A DNA stretch of 44,132 bases from Saprospiraceae bacterium (GTDB lineage: Bacteria; Bacteroidota; Bacteroidia; Chitinophagales; Saprospiraceae). The notes beneath the pieces were generated by a model. That model had not been told where the DNA came from and searched no databases. It saw only the letters and a list, made by a program, of their open reading frames with translations. Of the stretch, positions 8,568-17,597 are shown one piece after another. Made by a program: the position numbers and the translations under genes. How positions within the stretch are numbered: position 1 is the stretch's first letter; every line of letters starts with the position of its first letter. Where the stretch lies: NCBI GenBank assembly GCA_020847915.1, contig JADLBE010000205.1, positions 1-44,132 on the forward strand, read 5' to 3'.

Positions 8568-11498
8568 TTACTGTTTTACAATATGTCCTGTCTGCATTTC
8601 ACCATCAGGCGACCACAGTTTCCATACATATACTCCGGCAGGTTTATGCATTAAGACATCCACTGCAATGGTTTGTTGACTGGCATCCAATGCAATGGTT
8701 TGCATCCACAAAACGTTACCGAATGGATCCATTAAAACCAACCTTGCGGTTTGTTTTACCTGGTTCGAAAGGGAAAATTTTACAGCGCCAGTGGTCGGAT
8801 TGGGTGAACATACAACCTTGGTGGTCCGCGTTTCTTCAACCAACACCCTCTCGGGTGCAGGTTCCGATTTTACAACCTTATACACTTTACTGTCAGGAGA
8901 CCAGGCCAGACTCGGAAGTACATTGTCGTCAAATACCAACGGCAATCCGTATTCCGTCGCCTCATTGAGCGTTTTAAAAGTCAAATAAAACAATACCGTA
9001 CCTGGCTTCAGGTAAGGCTGTGGATTGGAATAATCCGGAACAAACCAAAGTGTCCGGATTTCGCCATCTTTAACCCGTTCTAAACCAAATGAACCTGGAT
9101 CTATACCCGGCAAATCACCTTGTGAAACACCTACGAATTCAAAAACATTTGGATCAAACTTAAATCCAGCCTGGTAGGCCTCTAAAAGTTCTGAGCCTTC
9201 ATACCGTATGGGTATCGTAATCATTTGATTTCTTTTTCGTGCTGTTTCAGGCCACGAAAAATAAGTTGCTGAAGCTTCGCCCTTATTTTCCTCAGGTAGC
9301 GCACTATCATTGACATCTCCAATTTTAATAGCGAAAAAGTCATATCCATTGACATCTGGATATTCAATACTACTTGGTGGCATAACTCCCCCATACCATG
9401 GATTGTCTGGATCTACAAAAACATGTGATTGTGGTACAAACCTCCAGGAAGGACTGATTGGGAAAACCGTGTAAATACCCAGCAATAGTTTTCTGATTTC
9501 TGCAATATCATATTGAGTTACACTTTTTGACGCATTTACATCTCCAGCAAAAATTTGATATGTTCCAAGAGTAATTATATTTAAAACATGCTTATTAATT
9601 TGAACTAAATCAAACGTAGTTACCCCATTCAAATAATCAGTGCCATCCGAAATAGGATTAAGCAAATATGTCGCGCAGTCGTCGCATGGGCAAAATGAAA
9701 ATACTCCATCCCCTTCGGTTGTTTCTTCAAAACTCAAACAAGTTGACTGCGTTTGACAGGTTGAAGTAAGATCGGTAGCTGTGAGCTCCATAAGGACGTT
9801 GTCAATCCCCTCATTTGGTGCAAAATGTGCAGCAATCACCCCCTGCAATTGGGGAGTACACACCGGAAATCCCTGGTCGGTCAAATCCAACTCAGGTACG
9901 CATGGATCATCGGTAATATCCCTTTGAATACGTATAATTTCAATATCCGCGCCGTTAATGCATCCTACCCCTTCAAACTCTACTTCAATAAAGGTTTCTT
10001 CACTAAAATCCAACGGCCCATTATCATCGCACATTCGAATGTTGATGGTATTTGGAAAACCCGAAACCGTCGACCAACAAGCGGTCGGTGTACATGGGTT
10101 GGAATTGTTACACGGCATTCCCAAGGGGAATGTTACGTCGGAAACAGTAAGGTTGTCGGTTGTTTGAAAAGCAATTTGACATTCGAAATAGTCAAACGTA
10201 ATGTTGTAAGGGGATCCTGTAATTTCAAACCCCAGCCGTGCGCCCGGAGGATCACAAGTTTGGCCGGCTCCGCCTACGCCTTCCACTCGAAAAACCGCCG
10301 AAGGTATAACCAACGCTCCACATGGCACCTCACCAACTGGATTGTCGATTTTGACCTCGTCACCTTGTTCCAACGTTGAACATTCCGATGATGATCTTAT
10401 GCGCGAATCGGATGTTTCAACAAATTCCAGGGTAGCTTCCCAAATTTGATTGATTGGCATCGGTGGCCCTATGGTCAGTGTTACCACAGTTGTTGAACCT
10501 CCAGGCGACAAATTGAAAGTCGATTTGACCACGTGGTAAAGATAATATTCATACACGCCGTTGATTTTCCGAATCTCCACGGTTCGAGTGGCATCACTGG
10601 AAGTTGGTGTCGGTAGCGCCACGTCTGAAGTCAACTTGACCATAAATTCATGGTAAGACACTGTCGAAGTTCCGAAAGTTCCTGGAGCTTTTTTCAAAAC
10701 TACATCTACTTCATATTCCCCATCATTGTTTACAGTAGGCGTGCCAAAATCAAGTTTCAGGTTTAAATTTTCACCTGCAGGTGCAGACGGAGTCGGAATT
10801 GTATAGGTAGTTACGCCGTTTGCATTGTTCACTGCGCAAGTACCGGGTAGACAAGCGATTGTTTCTCCAAAATCCTCATACTGAAGTGTAACACAACCAA
10901 GGCTGATGGTTTCTCCTGCATATGCCTGCACGATCACCGGAAACAATTCTGCATAAGTACATACTTCCCCAAACGGACAAGCAGGTGCACCACTTGGTGC
11001 AGTAGGTGAAAAAGCGATCGTGCCTGCACCTCCACAAGCGGACTGGCTGTCGTTTTGAAAATTAATGGCTACCTGGTTTCGGGTATCCACATCGAAAAGG
11101 ACTTCGCCTGTTTGGCTCCATGAACTTCCTACGCCATCGGCATAACAGGCCCGGGTGGCCGATTGGTCTATATAACTGAATCCATCGTTGGAGGCATTAA
11201 TCAAACGGATACCGGCAGTCAATCGTTCGTAATCCAAATTGAATGTCAAGTCTGAAGTAGGTGTGTTACCAGGGCGAACATACCTCAGGTATACCCGGTA
11301 AACCACCTGGTGAAAAGCGTCTGCCTGAGAACAGCTCCCATAACCGACTGTCGGACATGAACCCTGTGGAGGTGTTTCACGGATGATCAGCAACCGCACA
11401 TCGTCACAATCGGTTAATGGAAAACAATTGAAGGAGGTTTGAGCTTCTGTCAGCCAGGGAAGGAATCCCAAAAAAATTAGCAGGCCTTTACGAAGCAT
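8568..11498 (-). CDS. Secreted protein with dockerin-like and cohesin-like regions and T9SS sorting domain
   Basis: A 976-residue secreted protein with a signal peptide (about 1-19) and a long N-terminal region of beta-rich, cysteine-containing segments (to about 620) that I do not recognise. A dockerin-like stretch spans about 625-725 (GVTTFDLVQINKHVL, GDVNASKSVTQYDIAEIRK, NGYDFFAIKIGDVNDSA), with Asp/Asn-rich Ca-binding-type loops. A cohesin-like beta-sandwich follows at about 745-865 (MITIPIRYEGSELLEAYQAG, FKFDPNVFEFVGVSQGDL), then a T9SS sorting domain at about 890-976 (PNPTTGAVKFSLSN ... KPAGVYVWKLWS). The start is supported by an unusually strong purine-rich tract (AAGGGGGGGAG) just upstream of the ATG; most Bacteroidota genes lack such a site. 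A ligand cannot be assigned. Confidence 0.85.
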   Translation of the reverse strand: MLRKGLLIFLGFLPWLTEAQTSFNCFPLTDCDDVRLLIIRETPPQGSCPTVGYGSCSQADAFHQVVYRVYLRYVRPGNTPTSDLTFNLDYERLTAGIRLINASNDGFSYIDQSATRACYADGVGSSWSQTGEVLFDVDTRNQVAINFQNDSQSACGGAGTIAFSPTAPSGAPACPFGEVCTYAELFPVIVQAYAGETISLGCVTLQYEDFGETIACLPGTCAVNNANGVTTYTIPTPSAPAGENLNLKLDFGTPTVNNDGEYEVDVVLKKAPGTFGTSTVSYHEFMVKLTSDVALPTPTSSDATRTVEIRKINGVYEYYLYHVVKSTFNLSPGGSTTVVTLTIGPPMPINQIWEATLEFVETSDSRIRSSSECSTLEQGDEVKIDNPVGEVPCGALVIPSAVFRVEGVGGAGQTCDPPGARLGFEITGSPYNITFDYFECQIAFQTTDNLTVSDVTFPLGMPCNNSNPCTPTACWSTVSGFPNTINIRMCDDNGPLDFSEETFIEVEFEGVGCINGADIEIIRIQRDITDDPCVPELDLTDQGFPVCTPQLQGVIAAHFAPNEGIDNVLMELTATDLTSTCQTQSTCLSFEETTEGDGVFSFCPCDDCATYLLNPISDGTDYLNGVTTFDLVQINKHVLNIITLGTYQIFAGDVNASKSVTQYDIAEIRKLLLGIYTVFPISPSWRFVPQSHVFVDPDNPWYGGVMPPSSIEYPDVNGYDFFAIKIGDVNDSALPEENKGEASATYFSWPETARKRNQMITIPIRYEGSELLEAYQAGFKFDPNVFEFVGVSQGDLPGIDPGSFGLERVKDGEIRTLWFVPDYSNPQPYLKPGTVLFYLTFKTLNEATEYGLPLVFDDNVLPSLAWSPDSKVYKVVKSEPAPERVLVEETRTTKVVCSPNPTTGAVKFSLSNQVKQTARLVLMDPFGNVLWMQTIALDASQQTIAVDVLMHKPAGVYVWKLWSPDGEMQTGHIVKQ

Positions 11499-11718
11499 AT
11501 TTGCTCCCCCCCTTGAGTCCTTGAAATAAAATTTTGAAAAGCATAAAAAATCGGTTTAAAAGATGAAAAAAATCATGGCAAGCCCATTGCGCAAACGGGC
11601 GCAAATAGGTAATTGGGGGATTAAACCGCTTTTCTCTTGGTACGAAACGAAAGTACAAAGGGGCTATGAAAAATCCAATCTTTTGTCAGGAAACATAACA
11701 TTAAATTTATTCAAGATG

Positions 11719-11820
11719 CCCACTCCGCCATTTTGACTAAATCAGGATTCAGACAAAAAGGCGGAGTGTGCGCCCTTAAATTCTAAAATCAAATCTCAAA
11801 TTTCGTATCTCGTCATTCAA
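11719..11820. repeat. Family A repeat in a divergent promoter region
   Basis: The 353-bp gap between the divergent genes at 11498 and 11852 holds a short inverted repeat (CACTCCGCC at 11721-11729, GGCGGAGTG at 11760-11768) around a shortened TCAGGATTCAGAC core. The AT-rich module follows (CAAATTTCGTATCTCGTCAT, ending near 11820). It is the clear case of this family next to two gene starts rather than at a gene end. The rest of the gap (11499-11718) is AT-rich leader without a recognisable gene. Confidence 0.75.
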
Positions 11821-11851
11821 TTCCTACCTTCCCCTTCCAAACCACACCACC

Positions 11852-13270
11852 ATGTCCAAGCCCATTTCCCGCCGCCATTTTCTCAAAAACACCTCCCTCG
11901 CCGCCGCCGGATTTACCATCGTGCCGCGCCACGTGTTGGGAGGAAAAGGTTTTACGGCGCCCAGCGACAAACTCAACATCGCCCTCATCGGATGTGGCGG
12001 CAAAGCCGGCGGCCACATCAGCAATGTGAAAAAACACACCAACATCGTGGCACTTTGCGACGTCGACGACCGCCGGGCCAAAGACGCTTTCGAAGCGTTT
12101 CCCAAAGCTGCCCGTTTCCGCGATTTCCGGCGCATGTTCGACGATCCAATTGCCAGCACCATAGACGCCGTGATGGTGACCACGCCCGACCATACCCATG
12201 CGCCCGCTACCCTGCTCGCCCTGGAAGCCCAAAAACACGTGTACACTGAAAAACCGCTCACCCACAACATCGCAGAAGCGCGCCAATTGCTCGCCGCCGC
12301 GAAAAAAGCCGGTGTGGTGACCCAAATGGGCAACCAGGGCGCCTCCATGGACTGCAACGCCGAAGTGGCCGAATGGATACAGTCGGGCGCCATCGGCGAC
12401 GTGACGCGTGTACACGTGTGGACCAACAGGCCTGTCTGGCCCCAGGGGCTTCCCACGCCTGCCCAGGAAACGGTGCCCGAAGGACTCGACTGGAACCTCT
12501 GGCTCGGTCCGGCACCACAACGCGCCTACTCCGAACGTTACCTGCCTTTCCGCTGGCGCGGCTGGTGGGATTTTGGCACGGGCGCCCTCGGCGACATGGG
12601 CTGTCACCTCATCGACCCAGCCTACCGCGCCCTCAAACTCACCTACCCCACGGCCATTGAGGCGAGTGCCACCACGGTATGGAGCGACGAGTTCCAGGAA
12701 GCCCTGTACGCCGACAGTTGTCCGCCATCCTCCATGGTGCGAATGGAATTTCCCGCGCGCGAGGGCATGCCCGCCTGCGAACTGTGGTGGTACGACGGCG
12801 GCATACGGCCCATGCGCCCCGCCGAGTTGGGCTCCGACGAACGTTTCGGTTCCTGGGACGGCGGCGTGCTTTTTGAAGGCTCCAAAGGCAAAATGTTGTG
12901 CGACATGTACGGCGAAAACGCCACGTTGCTTCCGACCAAAAGCATGAAGGATTTTGACAAACCCAAAAAATTTCTGCCGCGCTACAAGGACAACCACCAG
13001 ATGGTTTGGGTGAACGCCTGCAAAGGGGAAGGCAAGGCCAGTTCGCCGTTCGAATACGCCGTGCCGCTCACCGAAGCCATCCTCATCGGCAACCTGGCCG
13101 TGCGTTGTTTCGACATTAAAAAGTTGGGAAAAGGCAAAAAGCCCGATTCCTGGCAGCCCTGGGACTACCCCGGCCGTCTACGCCTCGAGTGGGACGCCGC
13201 CGCCATGCGCATCACCAATTTTGATGAAGCCAATGCCTTTGTGGGCCGAGAAACAAGGCAGGGCTGGTAA
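11852..13270 (+). CDS. Gfo/Idh/MocA family oxidoreductase with Tat signal
   Basis: A 472-residue NAD(P)-dependent oxidoreductase of the Gfo/Idh/MocA family, which usually acts on sugars, inositols or glycosides. Residues 6-24 form a Tat signal (SRRHFLKNTSLAAAGFTIV), so export in folded form with bound cofactor is predicted. The Rossmann nucleotide-binding loop is IALIGCGGKAGGH (43-55), the conserved EKP of the family is at 133-135 (YTEKPLTHN), and the C-terminal substrate domain contains WDFGTGALGDMGCHLIDPA. Members of this exported subgroup are common in Bacteroidota and Planctomycetota and lie in sugar-degradation loci. No sugar genes are adjacent here, so the substrate is open. Confidence 0.92.
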   Translation: MSKPISRRHFLKNTSLAAAGFTIVPRHVLGGKGFTAPSDKLNIALIGCGGKAGGHISNVKKHTNIVALCDVDDRRAKDAFEAFPKAARFRDFRRMFDDPIASTIDAVMVTTPDHTHAPATLLALEAQKHVYTEKPLTHNIAEARQLLAAAKKAGVVTQMGNQGASMDCNAEVAEWIQSGAIGDVTRVHVWTNRPVWPQGLPTPAQETVPEGLDWNLWLGPAPQRAYSERYLPFRWRGWWDFGTGALGDMGCHLIDPAYRALKLTYPTAIEASATTVWSDEFQEALYADSCPPSSMVRMEFPAREGMPACELWWYDGGIRPMRPAELGSDERFGSWDGGVLFEGSKGKMLCDMYGENATLLPTKSMKDFDKPKKFLPRYKDNHQMVWVNACKGEGKASSPFEYAVPLTEAILIGNLAVRCFDIKKLGKGKKPDSWQPWDYPGRLRLEWDAAAMRITNFDEANAFVGRETRQGW

Positions 13271-13364
13271 ACCAGTGTTACGGTTTTTTTAATGCAGCCC
13301 AAATGGTGTATCCGTTTGGCACATTTTAACGTTATAGAAGAAACAAACCAACAAACTATCTGAT

Positions 13365-14192
13365 ATGTGGAAAAAAAGTTTATTAATTCTAACCGTCGTA
13401 ACGGTAGCGTTTGCCTGTTCCAAAACGGCATTTACCGGACGTAAATCGCTCACGCTCATTCCTTCCAATGAGATCAATTCCCTGAGCAACGACGAATACC
13501 GCAAATTTTTGGCCGCCAACCAAACCCTCACCACGGGCAAAGAAGTTGAAATGGTACGCCGCATCGGCAACGATCTGAAAGAAGCGGTCATCGTGTATTA
13601 CCGGAAAACTGGTAAGGCAGCCGAATTGAAAAATTTCAATTGGGAATTCAACGTCGTGGAAAGTAAAGACGTAAACGCCTGGTGTATGCCTGGCGGCAAA
13701 GTGGTGGTGTACACAGGCATCTTGCCCGTTACCCAAAACGAAGACGCCCTGGCGGTGGTGATGGGCCACGAAATCGCGCACGCCCTCGCCGACCACGGCA
13801 ACGAACGTATGAGCCAGGGCATGGTCGCCCAACTCGGCATGTCGTCGCTCGACATCGCTTTGTCGCAAAAATCTTCCCAAACACGCCAATTGCTCATGAC
13901 GGCCGCCGGCATCGGCGCTCAATACGGTGTTTTGATGCCTTTCAGCCGCAAACACGAATCGGAAGCCGACGAAATCGGCCTGTACCTCATGACCATGGCC
14001 GGCTACAACCCAGCCGAAGCAGCACCATTCTGGCAACGCATGAGCAGGGCCGGCGGCGCCAGTCCACCCGAGTTCATGAGCACCCACCCGGACCCCAGCA
14101 AACGCAGCCAAACCTTGAAAAAACTGATCCCAAAAGCGCAGGAATACAAGCGCAAGTACCCGGTGCCGAATAGCTCGCGGAATAGAAAATAG
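13365..14192 (+). CDS. M48 family metallopeptidase (lipoprotein)
   Basis: A 275-residue zinc protease of the M48 family (BepA/LoiP/Oma1-like), probably anchored in the cell envelope. The signal ends in a lipobox (VAFAC, lipidated Cys18). The zinc site is HEIAH at 135-139, with the third ligand Glu200 in HESEAD. Relatives degrade misfolded outer-membrane or periplasmic proteins. The protein ends in a charged tail, and its TAG stop is directly followed by three CAGGCAG heptads and a strong terminator hairpin. It stands alone between the Gfo/Idh/MocA gene (94 bp upstream) and the convergent xseA. Confidence 0.92.
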   Translation: MWKKSLLILTVVTVAFACSKTAFTGRKSLTLIPSNEINSLSNDEYRKFLAANQTLTTGKEVEMVRRIGNDLKEAVIVYYRKTGKAAELKNFNWEFNVVESKDVNAWCMPGGKVVVYTGILPVTQNEDALAVVMGHEIAHALADHGNERMSQGMVAQLGMSSLDIALSQKSSQTRQLLMTAAGIGAQYGVLMPFSRKHESEADEIGLYLMTMAGYNPAEAAPFWQRMSRAGGASPPEFMSTHPDPSKRSQTLKKLIPKAQEYKRKYPVPNSSRNRK

Positions 14193-14303
14193 CAGGCAGC
14201 AGGCAGCAGGCAGCAAAAAAATGAGTTCAATGGCCGAAAGGCCACTGAACTCATTTTTTTGCCTGCTGCCTGCTGCCCGCTAACTGCTGCCTGCTAACTG
14301 CTA
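14190..14303. repeat. Inverted heptad arrays between convergent genes
   Basis: On the plus side the TAG stop at 14190-14192 is followed by three CAGGCAG units. On the minus side the TAG stop of xseA (14301-14303) is followed in its own sense direction by CAGTTAG, CAGGCAG, CAGTTAG, CGGGCAG, CAGGCAG and a partial unit. The two arrays face each other across the terminator hairpin, and some units contain further TAG triplets. Confidence 0.9.
14214..14260. terminator. Bidirectional terminator
   Basis: A hairpin with A7 on the left and T7 on the right (AAAAAAATGAGTTCA, a GGCC-GAAA-GGCC tip, TGAACTCATTTTTTT) lies midway between the convergent M48 and xseA genes. Stem pairing is nearly perfect, with one A/C mismatch, and the T-tracts on both strands make it work in either direction. 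Confidence 0.85.
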
Positions 14304-15542
14304 TTCCGTAAAAAGGTTCCGCGTGTTTTTGAGCCTCAATTCGCCTTCTTTCAATTGTACCTGAACAGCACTACCTTCGGGAACCTGATTTGGATTGGTG
14401 ACGATTTTCCCTTCAAACCTCGTGATGCTGAAACCGCGTTTCAATACCGCGTCGGGGTGTAAGGCGGCACACAAAGATTCGAAACGATCGAGGTTGGATG
14501 TTTGGTTTTGAAAAATTTGGGCCGTCAAAACAGGAATCATTTGTTGTGCCCTGTGGATGTTTTGCGCAGCGGTTTGCATTTTTTCCCGCACGCCCCAGCG
14601 CAGGTTTTGTTCCTGCCGTTCCAGATCCAGGTTGGCCACGTTTAAAAAATGCATGCCGTAACGTTGCAGGGTTTCGGCGCTGCGCAAAATTTCATTTTCA
14701 AAAAACAGGTTGTGCTGCACCAGGAAATCGGCCACAGCGGTGGGCGTTTTCAGCGATTGGTGGGCCACGAGGTCGAGCACCGTTTCGTCCACGTCGTGAC
14801 CGATGCCCACGAGCACGGGAAGCGGCATGGCGGCTACTTTCCGGCCGAGTTCGAGGGCGTCGAAAGCAGCCAGGTCGAGACGGGCGCCGCCGCCACGCAC
14901 CAACACCACAGCATCAAATTTGTCATGCCTTAAGGCAACCGTTTGCAAGGCTGCGATGAGCTCCGTTTCCGCGTTGCGTCCCTGTACGGAACTTTGGAAA
15001 AACTGCACATGAAACTGGTAACCGAACGCGTTTTGGGCCAAATGTTCGCGAAAATCCTGCAGCCCCGCGGCGCCTTCGGAACTCACCACCGCGATGCGTT
15101 GCAACACATGTGGCAACGGTTTTTGACGGTTGAGGGCGAGCAAACCTTCTTTTTCCAGGGTTGCCAGGGTTTGGCGGCGTTGCAGGGCCAGTTGGCCGAG
15201 CGTGTAAGCCGGATCGATGTCGACGAGGTGCAACTTGAGTCCGTAACGTTCGTGAAACTCCACCCGCACCTGCATTTTCAGGGCCACGCCTTCGCGCAAA
15301 ACCTGATCGAGCGCGAGGCCGTGATTGATGCGCAACTTCCGGTAATCGTTTTCCCAAAGCACACCCTGCGCCTGGGCCAGGGATTCGTTGTTATCGCCTT
15401 TTTGCACCAAATCGAGGTACAGGTGCCCTCGCGAACGGCTGGCCTGGGCTATTTCGGCTTCGATCCAGAGGGGTTGGGCAAAATTGAGCGCCACCACCCT
15501 GCGGATGAAGTTGTTGAGTTCGTTGAGTTGGTAAACGTTCAT
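14301..15542 (-). CDS. xseA: Exodeoxyribonuclease VII large subunit
   Basis: A 413-residue XseA, the catalytic subunit of exonuclease VII, which degrades single-stranded DNA to oligonucleotides together with XseB. An N-terminal OB-fold spans about residues 1-95 (YQLNELNNFIRRVV; LWIEAEIAQ; RGHLYLDLVQK), then comes the catalytic domain (IAVVSSEGAAGLQDFREHL, VVLVRGGGARLDLAAFD, PVLVGIGHDVDETVLDLVAH, SLKTPTAVADFLV), and a coiled-coil region precedes the C-terminus. The ATG at 15542 overlaps the TGA of the acyltransferase gene (ATGA) and gives the family-typical start MNVYQLNELN, so it is preferred over a start 15 codons upstream. No xseB is visible next to it, although the two genes are often neighbours. 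Confidence 0.93.
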   Translation of the reverse strand: MNVYQLNELNNFIRRVVALNFAQPLWIEAEIAQASRSRGHLYLDLVQKGDNNESLAQAQGVLWENDYRKLRINHGLALDQVLREGVALKMQVRVEFHERYGLKLHLVDIDPAYTLGQLALQRRQTLATLEKEGLLALNRQKPLPHVLQRIAVVSSEGAAGLQDFREHLAQNAFGYQFHVQFFQSSVQGRNAETELIAALQTVALRHDKFDAVVLVRGGGARLDLAAFDALELGRKVAAMPLPVLVGIGHDVDETVLDLVAHQSLKTPTAVADFLVQHNLFFENEILRSAETLQRYGMHFLNVANLDLERQEQNLRWGVREKMQTAAQNIHRAQQMIPVLTAQIFQNQTSNLDRFESLCAALHPDAVLKRGFSITRFEGKIVTNPNQVPEGSAVQVQLKEGELRLKNTRNLFTE

Positions 15543-16423
15543 ACGGCGGCGACGGGTGCCGGAATTTTCCAGCGTTTGTGGCTCCAAAGCCAGTTTCCGG
15601 GATCCTTTTTGATGTCTGCCTCAAGGCGGTTCATAAACAGTTCGGTAATGCCGCCCGGGGGCAGCTCGGCTGGATTTTCGTGCAGCAGGGAAAAATCCAT
15701 TTCGTAATGCCCGCGACGGATGCGACGTGTATGGTACATCAGTGTCGGCATGTTATTTGTGCGCGCGATCACGTCGGGACCAGGGGCACAGGCCGTAGGT
15801 TGACCGAAAAAGTTGACCCACTGGGCGGTTTCGCGGTTGCTGGGCGACTGGTCGGCCACCAAAATAAACACCGCCGGTTCGTGAAGGTTGGCTTTAACCG
15901 CGGCGAACGTTTCGCGCATGGGCGTGAGGATCATTTTGGGGTCGCGGTTGCGCGAACCGGTGTACCAGTTGTTTACATGTTTGTTCGACAACGGCTTGTA
16001 CACCCCGAAAGACGTGCCGTCGAATTTTTCTGCAATGGTTAAAACACCCCATTCCCAGTTGTTGTAGTGCCCGCCCACTAGCAAAATGGGTTGACCGTTT
16101 TTTAACAACCGGTTGGGCAAACCGTAACTGGGGTATACGAACCGTTTCTGGATGGCACTGCGCGACATGGTGACACCTTTTACCGATTCGAGCGTCACGT
16201 CGCACAAATTGCGGTACGAAGCTTTGGCGATGCGGTTGAGTTCATCTTCCGGCATGTCCGGGAAACAACGCCTCAGGTTGCTCATAACTACCTTGTTGCG
16301 GTACCCAAAACGGATAAAAACAGCGGCGAGCAGGTCTGAAAACGCATACAAAACCGGAAACGGAAGCCATCCGAACACGGCCATAAAACCGCGGGTAATC
16401 AGGTACGAGAGGTAAGCCATCAT
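15539..16423 (-). CDS. LpxL/HtrB-type lysophospholipid acyltransferase
   Basis: A 294-residue inner-membrane acyltransferase of the lipid A biosynthesis family, which adds a secondary acyl chain to a lipid A precursor or acts on a related lipid. There is a hydrophobic N-terminal anchor (about 1-37). The catalytic HX4E motif is HYNNWE (His119, Glu124), and a later conserved segment (VILVADQSPS-like FILVADQSPSNRETAQWVNFFGQPTACAPG) contains the second family motif. It overlaps DUF3089 upstream (ATGATGA) and xseA downstream (ATGA), so the three genes are translationally coupled. Membership is clear; the precise acyl donor and acceptor are not. Confidence 0.88.
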   Translation of the reverse strand: MMAYLSYLITRGFMAVFGWLPFPVLYAFSDLLAAVFIRFGYRNKVVMSNLRRCFPDMPEDELNRIAKASYRNLCDVTLESVKGVTMSRSAIQKRFVYPSYGLPNRLLKNGQPILLVGGHYNNWEWGVLTIAEKFDGTSFGVYKPLSNKHVNNWYTGSRNRDPKMILTPMRETFAAVKANLHEPAVFILVADQSPSNRETAQWVNFFGQPTACAPGPDVIARTNNMPTLMYHTRRIRRGHYEMDFSLLHENPAELPPGGITELFMNRLEADIKKDPGNWLWSHKRWKIPAPVAAV

Positions 16424-17445
16424 CGGCGTTTCAAATACGTTTGGGCGCGCAATTCCGCATTTTCGCGCACGTTCATGTAGTAGAGGTTAAGGTCGCCGAC
16501 GTGGTAATTTTTTTTCAAAAACAAAATACTGCCCTGAAATTTCGGTCTGGAAGCCAGCAGCAAACCGTTGTACACTTCTGCATCGGTGATGCCGGGATAA
16601 ATGGCACAAAATGGACGCACCACGCCGCCTCTGTTGAGCGCTTTGGGGGCGTATACACCTGGCTGGGTGCTCCACGTCAGCGGATTGGTACACACGACGT
16701 CTTTATCTTCGGCTTTTTTCTTTCCTTTTTTGCGTTCCCAGGTACGCCAGGTGCAGTAGCAGTCGAGTTGGTCGGGGGTTTCGCAGGGCTGTATCTTTTT
16801 CAAATCCGTGGGTTTTACCGGCCAACCCACCACATAAGCCACCACGAGTTGTTGTTCGAGCGGTGTGTTTTCGATGCGATCGCGCAGGATGGCGAGTGTG
16901 TGCAACCCGCCCTGACTGTGCCCGGCCAAAATGAAAGGCCTGCCTTTGTTCCAATGTTTCAAATAATAATCGAACGCCGCCAAAGCATCGGCATTGGCCA
17001 GATGCAAGGCGCTGGCAGCGGAGGTTTTGTCGTCGCAGAAGAAGGCATCGAGGTGCGCTTGTCGGTAAAAAGGTGCGTAAACACGGCCCACGCCGTTAAA
17101 AATAGAACCTTGGAAAAGAATGGGCGCCGAATCTGTTTTGATGTTCAGTCGTTCGTTGGAAATGTCGCCGTTCCAGCAGCGGTCGTCGCGGTGGTAACCG
17201 GTGAGTGTTGTAGGGTGCAAAAAAAACACGTCGACGAGCGCCGAATCCTGGTTGTTGGACAGGAATGAACATGGCACCTGGTCGGCTGGATCCTTTTTGT
17301 CCGGATGCGCCGCCCAGGATCCGAGGGTTGAATAATCGGGCGCGGGTGGTGATTGTGCCGGATCGAAGGCGGTGCGCGGTTTGAACCGGTAACAGGCCGA
17401 CAAAAAAACAATGAAGCAAAACAACAAAAAAATATGGCGTATCAT
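16420..17445 (-). CDS. DUF3089 domain lipoprotein (alpha/beta hydrolase)
   Basis: A 341-residue protein of the DUF3089 family with the alpha/beta-hydrolase fold. The N-terminal signal ends in a lipobox (FLSAC, lipidated Cys18), so it should be membrane-anchored outside the cytoplasm. The nucleophile elbow is GHSQGG (Ser177). Conserved features include DVFFLHPTT near 72-80 and YAPFYRQAHLDAFF near 123-136. The substrate is unknown; an esterase or lipase role is plausible. It is the first gene of the operon with the LpxL-type acyltransferase and xseA, with start/stop overlap. Confidence 0.85.
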   Translation of the reverse strand: MIRHIFLLFCFIVFLSACYRFKPRTAFDPAQSPPAPDYSTLGSWAAHPDKKDPADQVPCSFLSNNQDSALVDVFFLHPTTLTGYHRDDRCWNGDISNERLNIKTDSAPILFQGSIFNGVGRVYAPFYRQAHLDAFFCDDKTSAASALHLANADALAAFDYYLKHWNKGRPFILAGHSQGGLHTLAILRDRIENTPLEQQLVVAYVVGWPVKPTDLKKIQPCETPDQLDCYCTWRTWERKKGKKKAEDKDVVCTNPLTWSTQPGVYAPKALNRGGVVRPFCAIYPGITDAEVYNGLLLASRPKFQGSILFLKKNYHVGDLNLYYMNVRENAELRAQTYLKRR

Positions 17446-17597
17446 GGGGTAAATTTGCGAAATAAGCCTGATATTGTAAGGAAGAACTCACATGACCGTA
17501 AAAATGTATTTAAAAAAAATGTGTGGTCATGGTGGGAAATACAAAAGGATTTAAACAACTTTGAACGTCGGACTTAAGCCCACCCGGCAAAACTGTG

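Noticed and set aside
11813..12997. Long open frame antisense to the Gfo/Idh/MocA gene
   Set aside because: It is a frame shadow in GC-rich coding DNA; the sense protein has clear family motifs and the antisense translation resembles nothing.
14190..14303. CRISPR-like appearance of regularly spaced repeats
   Set aside because: The units are contiguous heptads without spacers of unique sequence, and there are no cas genes.
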